Shown in pieces: positions 29,761-39,727 of a stretch of DNA of 64,000 nucleotides. A program made the position numbers and the translations under genes. Source of the DNA: Variovorax sp. OV700 (GTDB lineage Bacteria > Pseudomonadota > Gammaproteobacteria > Burkholderiales > Burkholderiaceae_C); assembly GCF_900099805.1 (NCBI RefSeq), contig NZ_FNDR01000007.1:186001-250000 (forward strand), given 5' to 3'. A model generated the notes under the pieces. It was not told the DNA's origin, searched no databases, and saw only the letters and a list, made by a program, of their open reading frames with translations. The first letter of the stretch is position 1. Each line of letters opens with the position of its first letter.

Positions 29761-32367
29761 CTAAGAGGCCAACGCTTCCATCAGGTCGGTCTCGATGGCC
29801 AGTTGCGTCTTCTGGCCCTGCAGTTCGGGCCCGCTGATCAGGAAGGTGTCTTCCACGCGTTCGCCCAGGGTCGTGATCTTGGCGAGCTGCAGGTTCAGGT
29901 GGTGCCGCGCGAGCACGCGCGCCACCGAATACAAAAGCCCCGCGCGGTCACTGGCCGAGATGTTGAGCAGCCAGCGCTGCGCCTTGTCGTCGGGCAGCAG
30001 GCTGATGCGCGGCTTGATCGGGAAGCTGCGCACGCGGCGCGACACCCGTCCCACGCTGGGTGCGGGAAGGGGGCCGGCTTCGGTCAGCGTTTGCGCAAGG
30101 CCCGACTCCACCATGCTGATGAGGTCGCGGTAGTGGTCGGGCTGGAAAGTGGTCACCACCTGGAAGGTGTCGAGCGCGTAGCCGTTGCTCGTGGTGTGTA
30201 CTTTTGCGTCAAGAATGTTGAACGACGACTGGTCGAAATAGCCGCAGATGCGCGCGAACAGGTCGGGTTGGTCGGGCGTGTAGACCACCACCTGCAGGCC
30301 TTCGCCCACCGGGGAAAGATGCGCGCGCACGACCGGCGGCGCCTTGGGGTCGACAGGCACGTTGGGCGGCGGCACGAAGCGCGATAGCTGCTTGGCATGC
30401 CAGGCGATCTCGGTGGCGTCGTGGCGCATGAAATAGCCCACGTCGAGCGTGTCCCACAGCGCCTTGTGGGCCTCGAAGCGCTGGGCGTGCAGCGCCAGCT
30501 GCACCAGCGCTTCGCGCTTGCGCAATTCCACCTCGGCGTCGGGGTCGGGCATGCGGCCGCCCAGTGCGCGCAGGGTGTAGCGGTACAGGTCTTCGAGCAG
30601 CTTGCCTTTCCAGGCATTCCATACGCGCGGCGACGTGCCCCGGATGTCGGCCACCGTCAGCAGGTAGAGCGCCGTGAGGTAGCGCTCGTTGCCCACGCGC
30701 TTGGCGAAGGCGCCGATCACCTCGGGGTCGCTCAGGTCCTGCTTCTGGGCCACCTGGCTCATCACCAGGTGCTCGGCCACGAGGAATTCGATGAGTTTGG
30801 AATCTTCGCGCGCAATGCCGTGCTGCTTGCAGAAGCGCTGCACGTCGCGCGCACCCAGCGTGGAATGGTCGCCGCCGCGGCCCTTGGCAATGTCGTGGAA
30901 GAGCGCGGCCACGTAAAGGATCCACGGCTTGTCCCAGCCGGCCGCGAGCTGCGAGCAGAACGGGTACTCGTGCGCGTGCTCGGCAATGAAGAAGCGCCGC
31001 ACGTTGCGCAGCACCATCAAGATGTGCTGGTCCACCGTGTAGACGTGAAACAAGTCGTGCTGCATCTGCCCGACGATGCTGCGGAACACCCGCAGGTAGC
31101 GCCCCAGCACCGAGGTCTGGTTCATGAGCCTGAACGCATGCGTGATGCCGTAGGGCTGCAGCAGGATCCGCATGAAGGTCTGGTGGTTGACCGGATCGTT
31201 GCGGAACTTGCTGTCCATCACGTGGCGCGCGTTGTAGAGCGCGCGCAGCGTGCGAGCCGACAGGCCCTGTACGCCGATGGTCTTCTGGTAGAGAAGAAAG
31301 GTCTCGAGAATGGCGTGCGGCTCGCGCTCGTAGAGATCGTCGCTCGCAATCTCGATCAGGCCGGCGCGCTCGAAGAAGCGCTCATTGATCGGCGTGTGCT
31401 GCTCGTCCACGGGCTGCAGCCGCTCCGCGATGTTGAGCAGCAGGATCTGGTTGAGCTGCGAAACCGCCTTGGCCGCCCAGTAGTAGCGCCGCATCAACGC
31501 TTCGCTCGACTTGCGCTGCGACTCGCCTTCGTAACCGAAGCTCGCGGCCACGGCCGTCTGCAGGTCGAACACCAGGCGGTCTTCGCGCCGCTTGGCAATC
31601 ACGTGCAGGCGCGCCCGGATCAGCGAGAGCAGGGCTTCATTGCGCTTGATCTGCTGCGCCTCGAAGGAGGTTGCCAGGCCATTCTTGGCCAGGTCATCCC
31701 AGCGGTTGCCGAAGCCTGCGGCCTTGGTCATCCAGAGAATGGTCTGCAGGTCGCGCAGGCCGCCCGGCGATTCCTTGCAGTTGGGCTCGAGCGCGTAGGG
31801 CGTGCTGTCGTACTTCTGGTGGCGGTGCCGCATTTCCTGCGACTTGGCCACGAAGAACGCCTGCGGATCGATGGCCCTCGCAAAGCGCCTGCGGAACGCC
31901 ACGAACAGCTTCTTGTCGCCTGTGATCAAGCGCGATTCAAGCAGCGAGGTCTGAACCGTGACATCTTTCTCGGCTTCGGCCAGGCACTCGTCGACCGTGC
32001 GCACGCTGGAGCCGATCTCGAGCCCGGCGTCCCAGCAGTGGCCGATGAAGGCCTCGATGCGCGCCGGATCGATTTCGCTGGCGTGGCCTTCGGGCGGCAG
32101 CAGCAATAGCACGTCGACGTCGGAATACGGAAACAGTTCGCCGCGGCCGAAGCCACCCACGGCGACCAGCGTGAGCGAGTCGCCGAAATCGGCTTCGTGC
32201 CAGAGCACGCACAGCGTCTGATCGGCCAGGGCCGACAGCTGGCGCAGCACGGTGTGCACACTGCGCGTGGGCGCACGTGCAAAGCGCAGAGTGTCGAACA
32301 GCGCCAGCTTCTTCGCGCGATAGGCTTCGCGCAGCGTGGCAACGTCGATCTTGGCTGGTTCGATCAC
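29761..32367 (-). CDS. glnD: Bifunctional PII uridylyltransferase/uridylyl-removing enzyme
   Basis: An 868-residue nitrogen sensor that modifies PII proteins according to glutamine level. GGFGRGELFPYSDVDVLLL near residue 70 is the nucleotidyltransferase site. The HD hydrolase domain contains LFHDIAKGRGGDHS. Two ACT domains in the last 190 residues sense glutamine. It is downstream of map with a 34-base gap, the usual Burkholderiales map-glnD pair. Complete, with all domains in order. Confidence 0.94.
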   Translation of the reverse strand: MIEPAKIDVATLREAYRAKKLALFDTLRFARAPTRSVHTVLRQLSALADQTLCVLWHEADFGDSLTLVAVGGFGRGELFPYSDVDVLLLLPPEGHASEIDPARIEAFIGHCWDAGLEIGSSVRTVDECLAEAEKDVTVQTSLLESRLITGDKKLFVAFRRRFARAIDPQAFFVAKSQEMRHRHQKYDSTPYALEPNCKESPGGLRDLQTILWMTKAAGFGNRWDDLAKNGLATSFEAQQIKRNEALLSLIRARLHVIAKRREDRLVFDLQTAVAASFGYEGESQRKSSEALMRRYYWAAKAVSQLNQILLLNIAERLQPVDEQHTPINERFFERAGLIEIASDDLYEREPHAILETFLLYQKTIGVQGLSARTLRALYNARHVMDSKFRNDPVNHQTFMRILLQPYGITHAFRLMNQTSVLGRYLRVFRSIVGQMQHDLFHVYTVDQHILMVLRNVRRFFIAEHAHEYPFCSQLAAGWDKPWILYVAALFHDIAKGRGGDHSTLGARDVQRFCKQHGIAREDSKLIEFLVAEHLVMSQVAQKQDLSDPEVIGAFAKRVGNERYLTALYLLTVADIRGTSPRVWNAWKGKLLEDLYRYTLRALGGRMPDPDAEVELRKREALVQLALHAQRFEAHKALWDTLDVGYFMRHDATEIAWHAKQLSRFVPPPNVPVDPKAPPVVRAHLSPVGEGLQVVVYTPDQPDLFARICGYFDQSSFNILDAKVHTTSNGYALDTFQVVTTFQPDHYRDLISMVESGLAQTLTEAGPLPAPSVGRVSRRVRSFPIKPRISLLPDDKAQRWLLNISASDRAGLLYSVARVLARHHLNLQLAKITTLGERVEDTFLISGPELQGQKTQLAIETDLMEALAS

Positions 32368-32401
32368 GGCTTTGTCCGGGGCCGTGCGCCGCTCGCGCGG
32401 C

Positions 32402-33226
32402 TCACGTTTTCGTGGAAGTGACGAACGAGGGCAGGGGCGGGCTGCCTTCGGACAGCGTGAGCACGTCGTAGCCCGTTTCGGTGACCAGCACCGTGTGTTC
32501 CCATTGCGCCGACAGCGAATGGTCGCGTGTGACGATGGTCCAGCCGTCGTATTGGCCGCCCCTGAAGTCTTCCTTCACCTCGCGCTTGCCGGCATTGATC
32601 ATCGGCTCGATGGTGAAGATCATGCCGGGCTTGAGTTCTTCGAGCGTGCCCGGGCGGCCGTAGTGCAGCACCTGCGGCTCTTCATGGAAGCGCTGGCCCA
32701 CGCCGTGGCCGCAAAACTCGCGCACCACCGAATAGCCCTGGCCTTCGGCGAACTTCTGGATGGCGTGGCCCACGTCGCCCAAATGCGCGCCCGGGCGCAC
32801 CTGCATGATGCCGTGCCACATGGCTTCGAAGGTGATGTGGCACAGGCGCTTGGCGGCAATGGAGGCGTCGCCGATGATGTACATGCGGCTGTTGTCGCCG
32901 AACCAGCCGTCCTTGATGACGGTCACGTCGACGTTCATGATGTCGCCCTTCTTCAAGGGCTTGTCATTCGGAATGCCGTGGCACACCACGTGGTTGACCG
33001 AGGTGCAGAGCGACTTGGGAAAGGGCACGCTGCTGGCGCCCATGTAGCCCACGGTGGCCGAGGTCGTGCCCTGCTTGACCATGTATTCGGCCGCCAGCCG
33101 GTCGACGTCGTTCGTGGTGATGCCGGGCTTGATGAAAGGCGTGAGGTAGTCCAGCACCTCGGAAGCCAGGCGGCAGGCGACGCGCATGGCCTCGATGCCT
33201 GCTGCGTCTTTGTAGGTAATGCTCAT
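32402..33226 (-). CDS. map: Methionine aminopeptidase type I
   Basis: A 274-residue dimetal enzyme that removes N-terminal methionine. Metal ligands are seen in NVDVTVIKDGWFGDNSRM (two Asp), GHGVGQRFHEEP (His), FTIEPMI (Glu) and WEHTVLVTE (Glu). The start at 33226 gives the family N-terminus MSITYKD; a GATAAT box ends only about seven bases before it on the minus strand, so the leader may be very short. It is divergent from purL rather than from rpsB as in many relatives. Confidence 0.93.
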   Translation of the reverse strand: MSITYKDAAGIEAMRVACRLASEVLDYLTPFIKPGITTNDVDRLAAEYMVKQGTTSATVGYMGASSVPFPKSLCTSVNHVVCHGIPNDKPLKKGDIMNVDVTVIKDGWFGDNSRMYIIGDASIAAKRLCHITFEAMWHGIMQVRPGAHLGDVGHAIQKFAEGQGYSVVREFCGHGVGQRFHEEPQVLHYGRPGTLEELKPGMIFTIEPMINAGKREVKEDFRGGQYDGWTIVTRDHSLSAQWEHTVLVTETGYDVLTLSEGSPPLPSFVTSTKT

Positions 33227-33249
33227 CCCGGAATTATCCCATTGGAAGA

Positions 33250-33332
33250 ATGAGCCTGCCCCCAACGCGGGGCACTTCCTGTCGCCGCTGCCCCCAAGGG
33301 GGCAGCCAACTTGGGACGGCCCGGCGTTGGCC
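33250..33332. repeat. GC-rich intergenic repeat-like segment between map and purL
   Basis: Contains CTGCCCCC-AA-GGGGGCAG (33288-33305), a near-perfect hairpin, then GGACGGCCCGGCGTTGG. The style is that of the short palindromic intergenic units common in Comamonadaceae and is related in character, though not in detail, to the 54-bp repeats at 51054 and 56117. It borders and partly overlaps the purL promoter. Confidence 0.5.
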
Positions 33333-33338
33333 TAAAAT
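33311..33338 (+). promoter_or_regulatory. Promoter of purL
   Basis: TTGGGA (33311-33316) and TAAAAT (33333-33338), 16 bases apart. Predicted transcription begins near 33345, which leaves a leader before GTG 33426 but almost none before the in-frame ATG at 33354. Confidence 0.55.
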
Positions 33339-33425
33339 GCCGGGTTAACGCGGATGACCCCAGTCAGCGGTCGTCCGCCTCGATTCCTTGATTCCCAACG
33401 CGGCCCCCAAGGCCCCCCATCGACC

Positions 33426-36400
33426 GTGACGCAGCCCGCACCTCAAGCCCTTCCTGTCGTAACCATGTTCGAGGGCGGCAGCGCACTCAGCGATTTCCGC
33501 GCGCGGCAGCTGCTGCCCAGGCTGCAGGCCATCGAGCCCCGCATCGAAGGCATCGGCGCCCGTTTCGTGCACCTGGTGATCACCGACGCGGCGCTCGGCG
33601 CGGCCGAACACGACCGCTTCGCTGCGCTCCTGACCTATGGCGAGCCATTCGAAGCCCCGGCCAAGTTGGGCACCTCCGTGATCGTCACCCCTCGCCTGGG
33701 CACCGTGTCGCCCTGGGCTTCCAAGGCCACCGACATCGCCCACAACTGCGGGCTGGCGCTGCGCCGGGTTGAGCGGGTCACGCAGTACCACCTGAAGCTC
33801 AAGGCCCCGCTGATCGGCAAGGCGCCCGTGCTCGAGGGCGACGTGCTCGCCGCAGTGGCCGGTCCGTTGCATGACCGCATGACCGAATCGGTGCTGGCCA
33901 CGGTGGAGCAGGCCGCGAGCCTGTTCAGCGAGCTGCCGGCCCAGCCGATGGCGCAGGTCGACGTGCAGGGCGGCGGCCGCGAGGCCTTGGTGGCAGCCAA
34001 CACCGGCTTCGGCCTCGCGTTGGCCGAGGACGAGATCGACTACCTCGTCGAGGCGTTCACCCGCCTGGGGCGCAACCCCAGCGACGTCGAACTGATGATG
34101 TTCGCGCAGGCCAACAGCGAGCACTGCCGCCACAAGATCTTCAACGCCGCCTTCACGATCGACGGCGTGGCCCAGCCGCAGAGCCTGTTCTCGATGATCC
34201 GCCACACCGAGAAGCGGAACCCGCAGCACACGGTCATTGCCTATGCGGACAACGCCTCGGTGATGGAAGGCTCGACGATCGAGCGCTTTGTCGCCCGGTC
34301 GGATTCGCAGGGCTATCAAAAAGATAGCGCTCTGAGCCATGTGCTCATGAAGGTGGAGACGCACAACCACCCGACCGCCATCTCCCCGTTTCCGGGCGCC
34401 TCGACCGGTGCGGGCGGCGAGATCCGCGACGAAGGCGCCACCGGCCGCGGCTCCAAGCCCAAGGCCGGCCTGACCGGCTTCACCGTGTCCAGGCTCTGGC
34501 CGGAAGAGGGCCACTACGGCAAGCCCGAACACATCGCGAGCCCGCTGCAGATCATGACCGAGGGCCCCCTGGGCGGCGCCGCGTTCAACAACGAATTCGG
34601 CCGGCCCAACCTGCTGGGCTACTTCCGCGAATACGAGCAGACGGTCTCCAGCGACATCGACACCGTGCAGCGCGGCTATCACAAGCCCATCATGATCGCG
34701 GGCGGCCTCGGCAGCATCGACGCCACCCAGACGAAGAAGATCCAGTTCCCGGCCGGCTCGCTGCTGATCCAGCTTGGCGGCCCCGGCATGCGCATCGGCA
34801 TGGGCGGCAGCGCCGCCAGCTCGATGGCCACCGGCGCCAACGCGGCCGAGCTCGACTTCGACTCGGTGCAGCGCGGCAACCCCGAAATCGAGCGCCGCGC
34901 GCAAGAGGTCATCAACCATTGCTGGCAGCAGGGCGCGGCCAACCCGATCCTGGCGATCCATGACGTGGGCGCGGGCGGCCTGAGCAATGCCTTCCCCGAG
35001 CTGACCAACGACGCCGGCCGCGGTGCGCGCTTCGACCTTCGTGCGGTTCCGCTCGAAGAGTCGGGCATGGCACCCAAGGAAATCTGGTGCAATGAAAGCC
35101 AGGAGCGCTACGTGCTGGCCATCGCGCCGGAATCGCTCGATCAGTTCAAGGCCTTCTGCGAGCGCGAGCGCTGCCCGTTCTCGGTGGTGGGCGTGGCGAC
35201 CGAGGAGCGCCAGCTGCTGGTGGCCGATGAAGGCGCCGCGGTCCAGCCGGTCGACATGCCGATGGACGTGCTGCTCGGCAAGCCACCCAAGATGCATCGC
35301 GACGTCAAGACCGTCGCCCGAACCTTCAAGCCGCTCGACCTGACCGGCGTCGACCTGCAGAAGGCCGCCATTGACGTGCTCTCGCACCCGACCGTGGCCT
35401 CCAAGCGCTTCCTGATCACCATCGGCGATCGCACCGTGGGCGGCCTGAGCCACCGGGACCAGATGGTCGGCCCGTGGCAGGTGCCCGTGGCCGATTGCGC
35501 CGTCACGCTGGCCGACTACAAGGGCTTTGCGGGCGAGGCGATGAGCATGGGCGAACGCACGCCGCTGGCTGCGCTCGACGCGCCCGCTTCGGGCCGCATG
35601 GCCGTGGCCGAGGCCATCACCAACCTCCTGGCCGCGCCTATCGAGCTTTCGCGCGTCAAGCTCTCGGCCAACTGGATGGCCGCGTGCGGCGAATCGGGCG
35701 AAGACGCCGCGCTGTACGAAACTGTCAAGGCCGTGGGCCTGGAGCTGTGCCCGTCGCTGGGCGTGTCGATTCCGGTCGGCAAGGATTCGCTGTCGATGCG
35801 CACGCAGTGGAAGGACGGCGGGGAAGCGAAGAAGGTCACTTCGCCCGTGAGCCTGATCGTGACCGCATTCGCGACGCTCGCCGACGTGCGCGGCACGCTG
35901 ACTCCGCAGCTCGATGCCGAAGAGGCCGACACGACCCTCGTGCTCATCGACCTGGGTCGGGGCCAGCACCGCATGGCCGGCAGCATCCTGGCGCAGACGC
36001 TGAACCAGAGTGGCGACAAGGTGCCCGACCTCGACGACCCGGCACAGCTCGTGGCGCTGGTCAATGCGGTGAACGCGCTGCGCGCCGAGGGCAAGATCCT
36101 CGCCATGCACGACCGCAGCGACGGCGGCCTGTTCGCCACCGCCTGTGAAATGGCTTTTGCGGGCCATGTGGGCGTGGCCCTCAACGTCGACATGCTGGTC
36201 ACCGAAGGCGACGGCATCTCCGACAGCCGCATGGAAACCGGCGACGCCAAGAACTGGGCGCAGCAGGTCAGCGCGCGGCGCGAAGAGCTCACGCTCAAGG
36301 CGCTCTTCAACGAAGAACTCGGCATGGTGCTGCAGGTGCGCACCGCCGAGCGCAACGACGTGATGCAGGTGCTGCGCGCCCACGGCCTCAGCGCCCACAG

Positions 36401-37460
36401 CCATTTCGTCGGCAAGACGCGGCCCGTCAGCTCGACCATGGACGCCGGCAAGGGCAAGCTTGAAGTCTGGCGCGACGCCAAGTCGGTGTTCAGCGCCACG
36501 CTGCACGACCTTCACCAGGTGTGGGATTCGGTCAGCTGGAAGATCGCCCGCGAGCGCGACAACCCCGCATGCGCCGACGCCGAACACGCCGCCGCCGGTG
36601 TGCCTGCGGACCCGGGCATGCACGTTTTCCTCCCTCTCCCTCCGGGAGAGGGCAGGGGTGAGGGCAGCGGCATCAACGCCCCCGCAATCCTTCAGCATCG
36701 CCCCAAAGTCGCCATCCTGCGCGAACAAGGCGTCAACTCGCACGTCGAGATGGCCTACGCCTTCACCGAAGCCGGCTTCGAGGCCTACGACGTGCACATG
36801 ACCGACTTGCAAACGGGCAGGGCGGACCTCGCCAACTTCAAGGGCGTGGTCGCCTGCGGCGGCTTCAGCTACGGCGACACGCTGGGCGCCGGCATCGGCT
36901 GGGCGCGCAGCATCACCTTCAACCCGAAGCTCGCCGAACAGTTCAAGGCCTTCTTCGGTCGCGAAGACACCTTCGGCCTGGGCGTGTGCAACGGCTGCCA
37001 GATGTTCGCCGAACTGGCCGACATCATTCCGGGCGCCGAAGCCTGGCCGCGCTTCACCACCAACCAGAGCGAGCGCTTCGAGGCACGCCTGTCGATGGTC
37101 GAGGTGCTCGAATCGCCCAGCATCTTCTTCGCGGGCATGGCCGGCAGCCGGCTGCCCATCGCGGTGGCGCATGGCGAGGGTTATGCCAACTTCAAGCACC
37201 GCGGCGATGCGGCCAAGGCCATTGCGGCCATGCGCTTCGTGGACCACCACGGCAACCCGACCGAGCAGTACCCGTTCAACCCGAACGGCAGCGCAGGCGG
37301 CCTGACGTCGGTCACCACGCCGGACGGCCGCTTCACCGCCGTCATGCCGCACCCGGAGCGCGTGTTCCGCAACATCCAGATGAGCTGGACGCCGGGCGAC
37401 CGCAGCGAGTCGAGCCCTTGGATGCAGATCTGGCGCAACGCCAGAAAATGGGTGGGTTGA
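33426..37460 (+). CDS. purL: Phosphoribosylformylglycinamidine synthase
   Basis: A 1344-residue large-type PurL that makes FGAM from FGAR, ATP and glutamine in purine synthesis. [20 protein letters not shown] is the N-terminal domain start, [18 protein letters not shown] the first AIRS-like half, and GVCNGCQMF (Cys1188) the glutamine amidotransferase nucleophile, with HGEGY nearby. The linker before the amidotransferase domain contains [14 protein letters not shown], which is the translation of a REP-like hairpin. GTG 33426 is chosen from promoter position; ATG 33465 is an alternative. E. coli PurL has about 1295 residues. Confidence 0.93.
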   Translation: MTQPAPQALPVVTMFEGGSALSDFRARQLLPRLQAIEPRIEGIGARFVHLVITDAALGAAEHDRFAALLTYGEPFEAPAKLGTSVIVTPRLGTVSPWASKATDIAHNCGLALRRVERVTQYHLKLKAPLIGKAPVLEGDVLAAVAGPLHDRMTESVLATVEQAASLFSELPAQPMAQVDVQGGGREALVAANTGFGLALAEDEIDYLVEAFTRLGRNPSDVELMMFAQANSEHCRHKIFNAAFTIDGVAQPQSLFSMIRHTEKRNPQHTVIAYADNASVMEGSTIERFVARSDSQGYQKDSALSHVLMKVETHNHPTAISPFPGASTGAGGEIRDEGATGRGSKPKAGLTGFTVSRLWPEEGHYGKPEHIASPLQIMTEGPLGGAAFNNEFGRPNLLGYFREYEQTVSSDIDTVQRGYHKPIMIAGGLGSIDATQTKKIQFPAGSLLIQLGGPGMRIGMGGSAASSMATGANAAELDFDSVQRGNPEIERRAQEVINHCWQQGAANPILAIHDVGAGGLSNAFPELTNDAGRGARFDLRAVPLEESGMAPKEIWCNESQERYVLAIAPESLDQFKAFCERERCPFSVVGVATEERQLLVADEGAAVQPVDMPMDVLLGKPPKMHRDVKTVARTFKPLDLTGVDLQKAAIDVLSHPTVASKRFLITIGDRTVGGLSHRDQMVGPWQVPVADCAVTLADYKGFAGEAMSMGERTPLAALDAPASGRMAVAEAITNLLAAPIELSRVKLSANWMAACGESGEDAALYETVKAVGLELCPSLGVSIPVGKDSLSMRTQWKDGGEAKKVTSPVSLIVTAFATLADVRGTLTPQLDAEEADTTLVLIDLGRGQHRMAGSILAQTLNQSGDKVPDLDDPAQLVALVNAVNALRAEGKILAMHDRSDGGLFATACEMAFAGHVGVALNVDMLVTEGDGISDSRMETGDAKNWAQQVSARREELTLKALFNEELGMVLQVRTAERNDVMQVLRAHGLSAHSHFVGKTRPVSSTMDAGKGKLEVWRDAKSVFSATLHDLHQVWDSVSWKIARERDNPACADAEHAAAGVPADPGMHVFLPLPPGEGRGEGSGINAPAILQHRPKVAILREQGVNSHVEMAYAFTEAGFEAYDVHMTDLQTGRADLANFKGVVACGGFSYGDTLGAGIGWARSITFNPKLAEQFKAFFGREDTFGLGVCNGCQMFAELADIIPGAEAWPRFTTNQSERFEARLSMVEVLESPSIFFAGMAGSRLPIAVAHGEGYANFKHRGDAAKAIAAMRFVDHHGNPTEQYPFNPNGSAGGLTSVTTPDGRFTAVMPHPERVFRNIQMSWTPGDRSESSPWMQIWRNARKWVG
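34312..34328. repeat. Short GCTAT palindrome inside purL
   Basis: GCTATC (34312-34317) and GATAGC (34323-34328) are perfect inverted arms around AAAAA. AT-rich against the gene average and similar to the palindrome in ligA. It is translated as GYQKDSA just upstream of the conserved [11 protein letters not shown] segment. Confidence 0.6.
36629..36664 (-). repeat. REP-like hairpin, copy 2 (in frame inside purL)
   Basis: CCCTCTCCC (36632-36640) and GGGAGAGGG (36644-36652) form the stem, followed by CAGGGGTGAGGG, which is the reverse complement of the CCCTCACCCC flank of copy 1. It is therefore inverted relative to copies 1 and 3. It lies in the purL linker and keeps the reading frame. Confidence 0.85.
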
Positions 37461-37491
37461 TGACCTCGCGGCCGCTGCGGCGGCACGCATG

Positions 37492-37521
37492 AAAAAACGG
37501 CCCGAGTGGGCCGTTTTTTTT
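37492..37521. terminator. Bidirectional terminator after purL
   Basis: AAAAAACGGCCC pairs with GGGCCGTTTTTT around a GAGT loop. The T-runs on both strands serve purL and the convergent PPIase gene. Confidence 0.92.
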
Positions 37522-37545
37522 GGGGAGGTCGAAGAGGCCTGAGCC

Positions 37546-38331
37546 TTATTCGACCTTTGCCTTGGCGCGCAGTTCTTCCTGGTACTTCTGCAGGCGCTGC
37601 TGCTGCAGCTGCTGCGTGATCTGCGGCTTCACTTCTTCCAGCTTGGGAAGCTGGGCCTGGCGGATGTCGTCGACGCGGATGATGTGATAGCCGAACTGCG
37701 TCTTGATCGGGGCAGGGGTGGTTTCACCCTTCTTGAGCTTGATCATCGCTTCCGAGAACTCGGGCACGAAGCTCGCGGGGTTGGCCCAGTCGAGGTCGCC
37801 GCCGTTAGCGCCCGATCCCGGGTCCTTGCTCTGCTTCTTGGCGATGTCCTCGAACTTGGCGCCCTTCTTCAGGTCGGCCATGATCTTCTTGGCCTGGTCT
37901 TCGGTTTCGACCAGGATGTGGCGCGCCTTGTATTCCTTGCCGCCGTTGGCTGCCACGAACTTGTCGTACTCGGCCTTCACGTCGGCGTCCGAGACCGGGC
38001 TGGTCTTGCGGTAGTTCTCGAACAGCGCGCGAATCAGGATGGCCTGACGGGCAAGCTCGAGCTGGTTCTTGTAGTCGTCGGTGGCGTCGAGGCCCTGTTT
38101 CTGCGCTTCCTGCATGAACACTTCGCGCGCGACGACTTCCTCGCGCAGCTGGCCCTGCATTTCCGGCGTGACCGGCCGGCCGGCTGCCGCCAGCTGCTGG
38201 GCCAGCACGTCCATGCGCGCCTTGGGCACGGGCTTGCCGTTGACGATGGCTGCGTTCTGCGCCATGGCCGCCACAGGAATCGCACCGAGCAGCGCTGCGG
38301 CCGCAACGGCCTGCAAGATTTGTTTTTTCAT
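37546..38331 (-). CDS. Periplasmic parvulin-type peptidyl-prolyl isomerase
   Basis: A 261-residue exported foldase. The signal peptide MKKQILQAVAAAALLGAIPV ends at AMAQN. A SurA-like N-terminal helical region precedes the parvulin domain, which begins at EYKARHILVETEDQA. DPGSGANGGDLDW and FSEAMIKLKKGETTPAPIKT are parvulin motifs. A Gln-rich C-terminal helix ends the protein. It assists folding of envelope proteins. It is the last gene of a minus-strand cluster. Family resembles PpiC/PrsA; exact orthologue uncertain. Confidence 0.87.
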   Translation of the reverse strand: MKKQILQAVAAAALLGAIPVAAMAQNAAIVNGKPVPKARMDVLAQQLAAAGRPVTPEMQGQLREEVVAREVFMQEAQKQGLDATDDYKNQLELARQAILIRALFENYRKTSPVSDADVKAEYDKFVAANGGKEYKARHILVETEDQAKKIMADLKKGAKFEDIAKKQSKDPGSGANGGDLDWANPASFVPEFSEAMIKLKKGETTPAPIKTQFGYHIIRVDDIRQAQLPKLEEVKPQITQQLQQQRLQKYQEELRAKAKVE

Positions 38332-38474
38332 GGAATGAATATCAGGCTGGGGGAAATGCGCGTATGGGAAAGAGCGCGTGGAAGAAAGCGGATGAGACGA
38401 CGGATCGAAGAAGAAGGGAGGGCGGGCCGCCGCAGCCATGTGGGCGGATGGCGGCATGCAACTGATCGAACGAC

Positions 38475-38756
38475 TCAGAGCACCTCGATGGCGATGGCGT
38501 GCAGACCCTGCGCGATAAAAACTTGGAGGGCATCATACACAAGGCGATGGCGCGCCACGCGAGGCTTCCCTTCGAACAGTGGGGAAGCAACGCGAACCCG
38601 GAAATGCGTACCGCGGCCTTCCGCGTTGGCGCCGGCATGGCCTGCATGGGCGCTGCTCTCGTCGATCACCTCCAGCACCGTGGGCTGGAGCGCTTCGCGC
38701 AGCGCCGCTTCGAGGTCGCGCGCCGTCGGCAAGGGGTGGTTCACTGCTGCGTTCAT
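38475..38756 (-). CDS. bolA: BolA-family protein
   Basis: A 93-residue protein. [22 protein letters not shown] and [20 protein letters not shown] match the BolA fold, with [10 protein letters not shown] as the conserved helix containing the ligand-type histidine. BolA proteins act with monothiol glutaredoxins in iron-sulfur handling or as regulators of envelope genes. It overlaps the yciB stop by four bases (ATGA), so translation is coupled. Confidence 0.88.
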   Translation of the reverse strand: MNAAVNHPLPTARDLEAALREALQPTVLEVIDESSAHAGHAGANAEGRGTHFRVRVASPLFEGKPRVARHRLVYDALQVFIAQGLHAIAIEVL

Positions 38757-39295
38757 GCGGCAGGCTTGTCGTCGCCCTTGAGGTGCGGCGAGATGTAAAG
38801 CCCCTGTGCCACAAGGAAGACGACCGGAAACGCATAGCCCCAGAGCTTGAAGTTGACCCAGGCCTCGGTGGTGAAGTACGCCGCCACGTAGCCGTTGATG
38901 ATCGCCATGAAGAGGCAGTAGCCGATCCACGCCACGTTGAGGCGGCCCCACACGCGGTCTGGCAGCTGCAGCTGCGAGCCCAGCAGCATCTTGAGGAAGT
39001 TCTTCTTCAGCGCCCAGAGCGCAACTGCCAGGGCGATGGCCATGGCGCCGTAGAGCACCGTGGGCTTCCACTTGATGAAGCGGTCGTCGTGCAGCACCAG
39101 CGTGAGCGTGCCGAACAAGAGGATCAGCACCAGCGTGGCCTTCTGCATGGCCTGCAGCTTGCGCTCGATGGCGTACGTGATGCCCATCTGCACCACGGTG
39201 GCGGCCATGAGCACGCCGGTGGCGGTGTAGATGTCGGCCAGCTTGTAGGCGCCGAAGAACAGCAGGATCGGAAAGAAGTCGAGGATCAGTTTCAT
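38753..39295 (-). CDS. yciB: Intracellular septation protein A family (YciB)
   Basis: A 180-residue inner-membrane protein with about five helices. [19 protein letters not shown] and the [15 protein letters not shown] stretch are family hallmarks, and [20 protein letters not shown] follows later. It is implicated in septation and envelope synthesis. It lies between msrB and bolA and overlaps bolA. Confidence 0.9.
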   Translation of the reverse strand: MKLILDFFPILLFFGAYKLADIYTATGVLMAATVVQMGITYAIERKLQAMQKATLVLILLFGTLTLVLHDDRFIKWKPTVLYGAMAIALAVALWALKKNFLKMLLGSQLQLPDRVWGRLNVAWIGYCLFMAIINGYVAAYFTTEAWVNFKLWGYAFPVVFLVAQGLYISPHLKGDDKPAA

Positions 39296-39316
39296 GCGCT
39301 GGAGAGGGCAGGTTGG

Positions 39317-39727
39317 TTATTTCTTCTGGAAGTCCAGCGAGGCGGAATTCATGCAGTAGCGAAGGCCTGTTTCGGTGGGGCCGTCGGGGAACACGTGGCC
39401 CAGGTGGGCGCCGCAGTTCGCACAGACGTTTTCCGTGCGCACCATGCCGTGCGAGCGGTCGACGATGTTCTTGATGGCACCGGGCACGGCCTCTTCCGAG
39501 AAGCTGGGCCAGCCGCAACCCGCGTCGAACTTGGTCGAGGCCTCGAACAACTTGGCGCCGCAGCAGATGCAATGGTACGTGCCGTCCTCCCAGTGCGCCT
39601 CGTACTTGCCGGTGAAGGGGCGCTCGGTGGCGGCATGGCGCGTCACCTCGAAGGCCGCGGGCTCCGCGCCTTTTTCAGCGAGCAGGGCTTTCCATTCGGC
39701 GTCGGTTTTCTGTACGGGAGTGGTCAT
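39317..39727 (-). CDS. msrB: Peptide-methionine (R)-S-oxide reductase
   Basis: A 136-residue repair enzyme for methionine sulfoxide in proteins. The zinc site is formed by CICCG and [14 protein letters not shown] carries the catalytic cysteine and DAGCGWPSF the usual upstream cysteine that can resolve it. No signal peptide, so cytoplasmic. Its start overlaps the SelO stop (ATGA), coupling the two. Confidence 0.93.
   Translation of the reverse strand: MTTPVQKTDAEWKALLAEKGAEPAAFEVTRHAATERPFTGKYEAHWEDGTYHCICCGAKLFEASTKFDAGCGWPSFSEEAVPGAIKNIVDRSHGMVRTENVCANCGAHLGHVFPDGPTETGLRYCMNSASLDFQKK

Noticed and set aside
33354..33425. ATG at 33354 as the purL start
   Set aside because: It would lie about ten bases after the predicted transcript start with no ribosome site, and adds residues not seen in PurL.
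33345..37490. Very long open frame (1381 codons) on the minus strand opposite purL
   Set aside because: It mirrors a highly conserved purL and has no recognisable domains. Such frames arise from third-position GC bias in high-GC genes.
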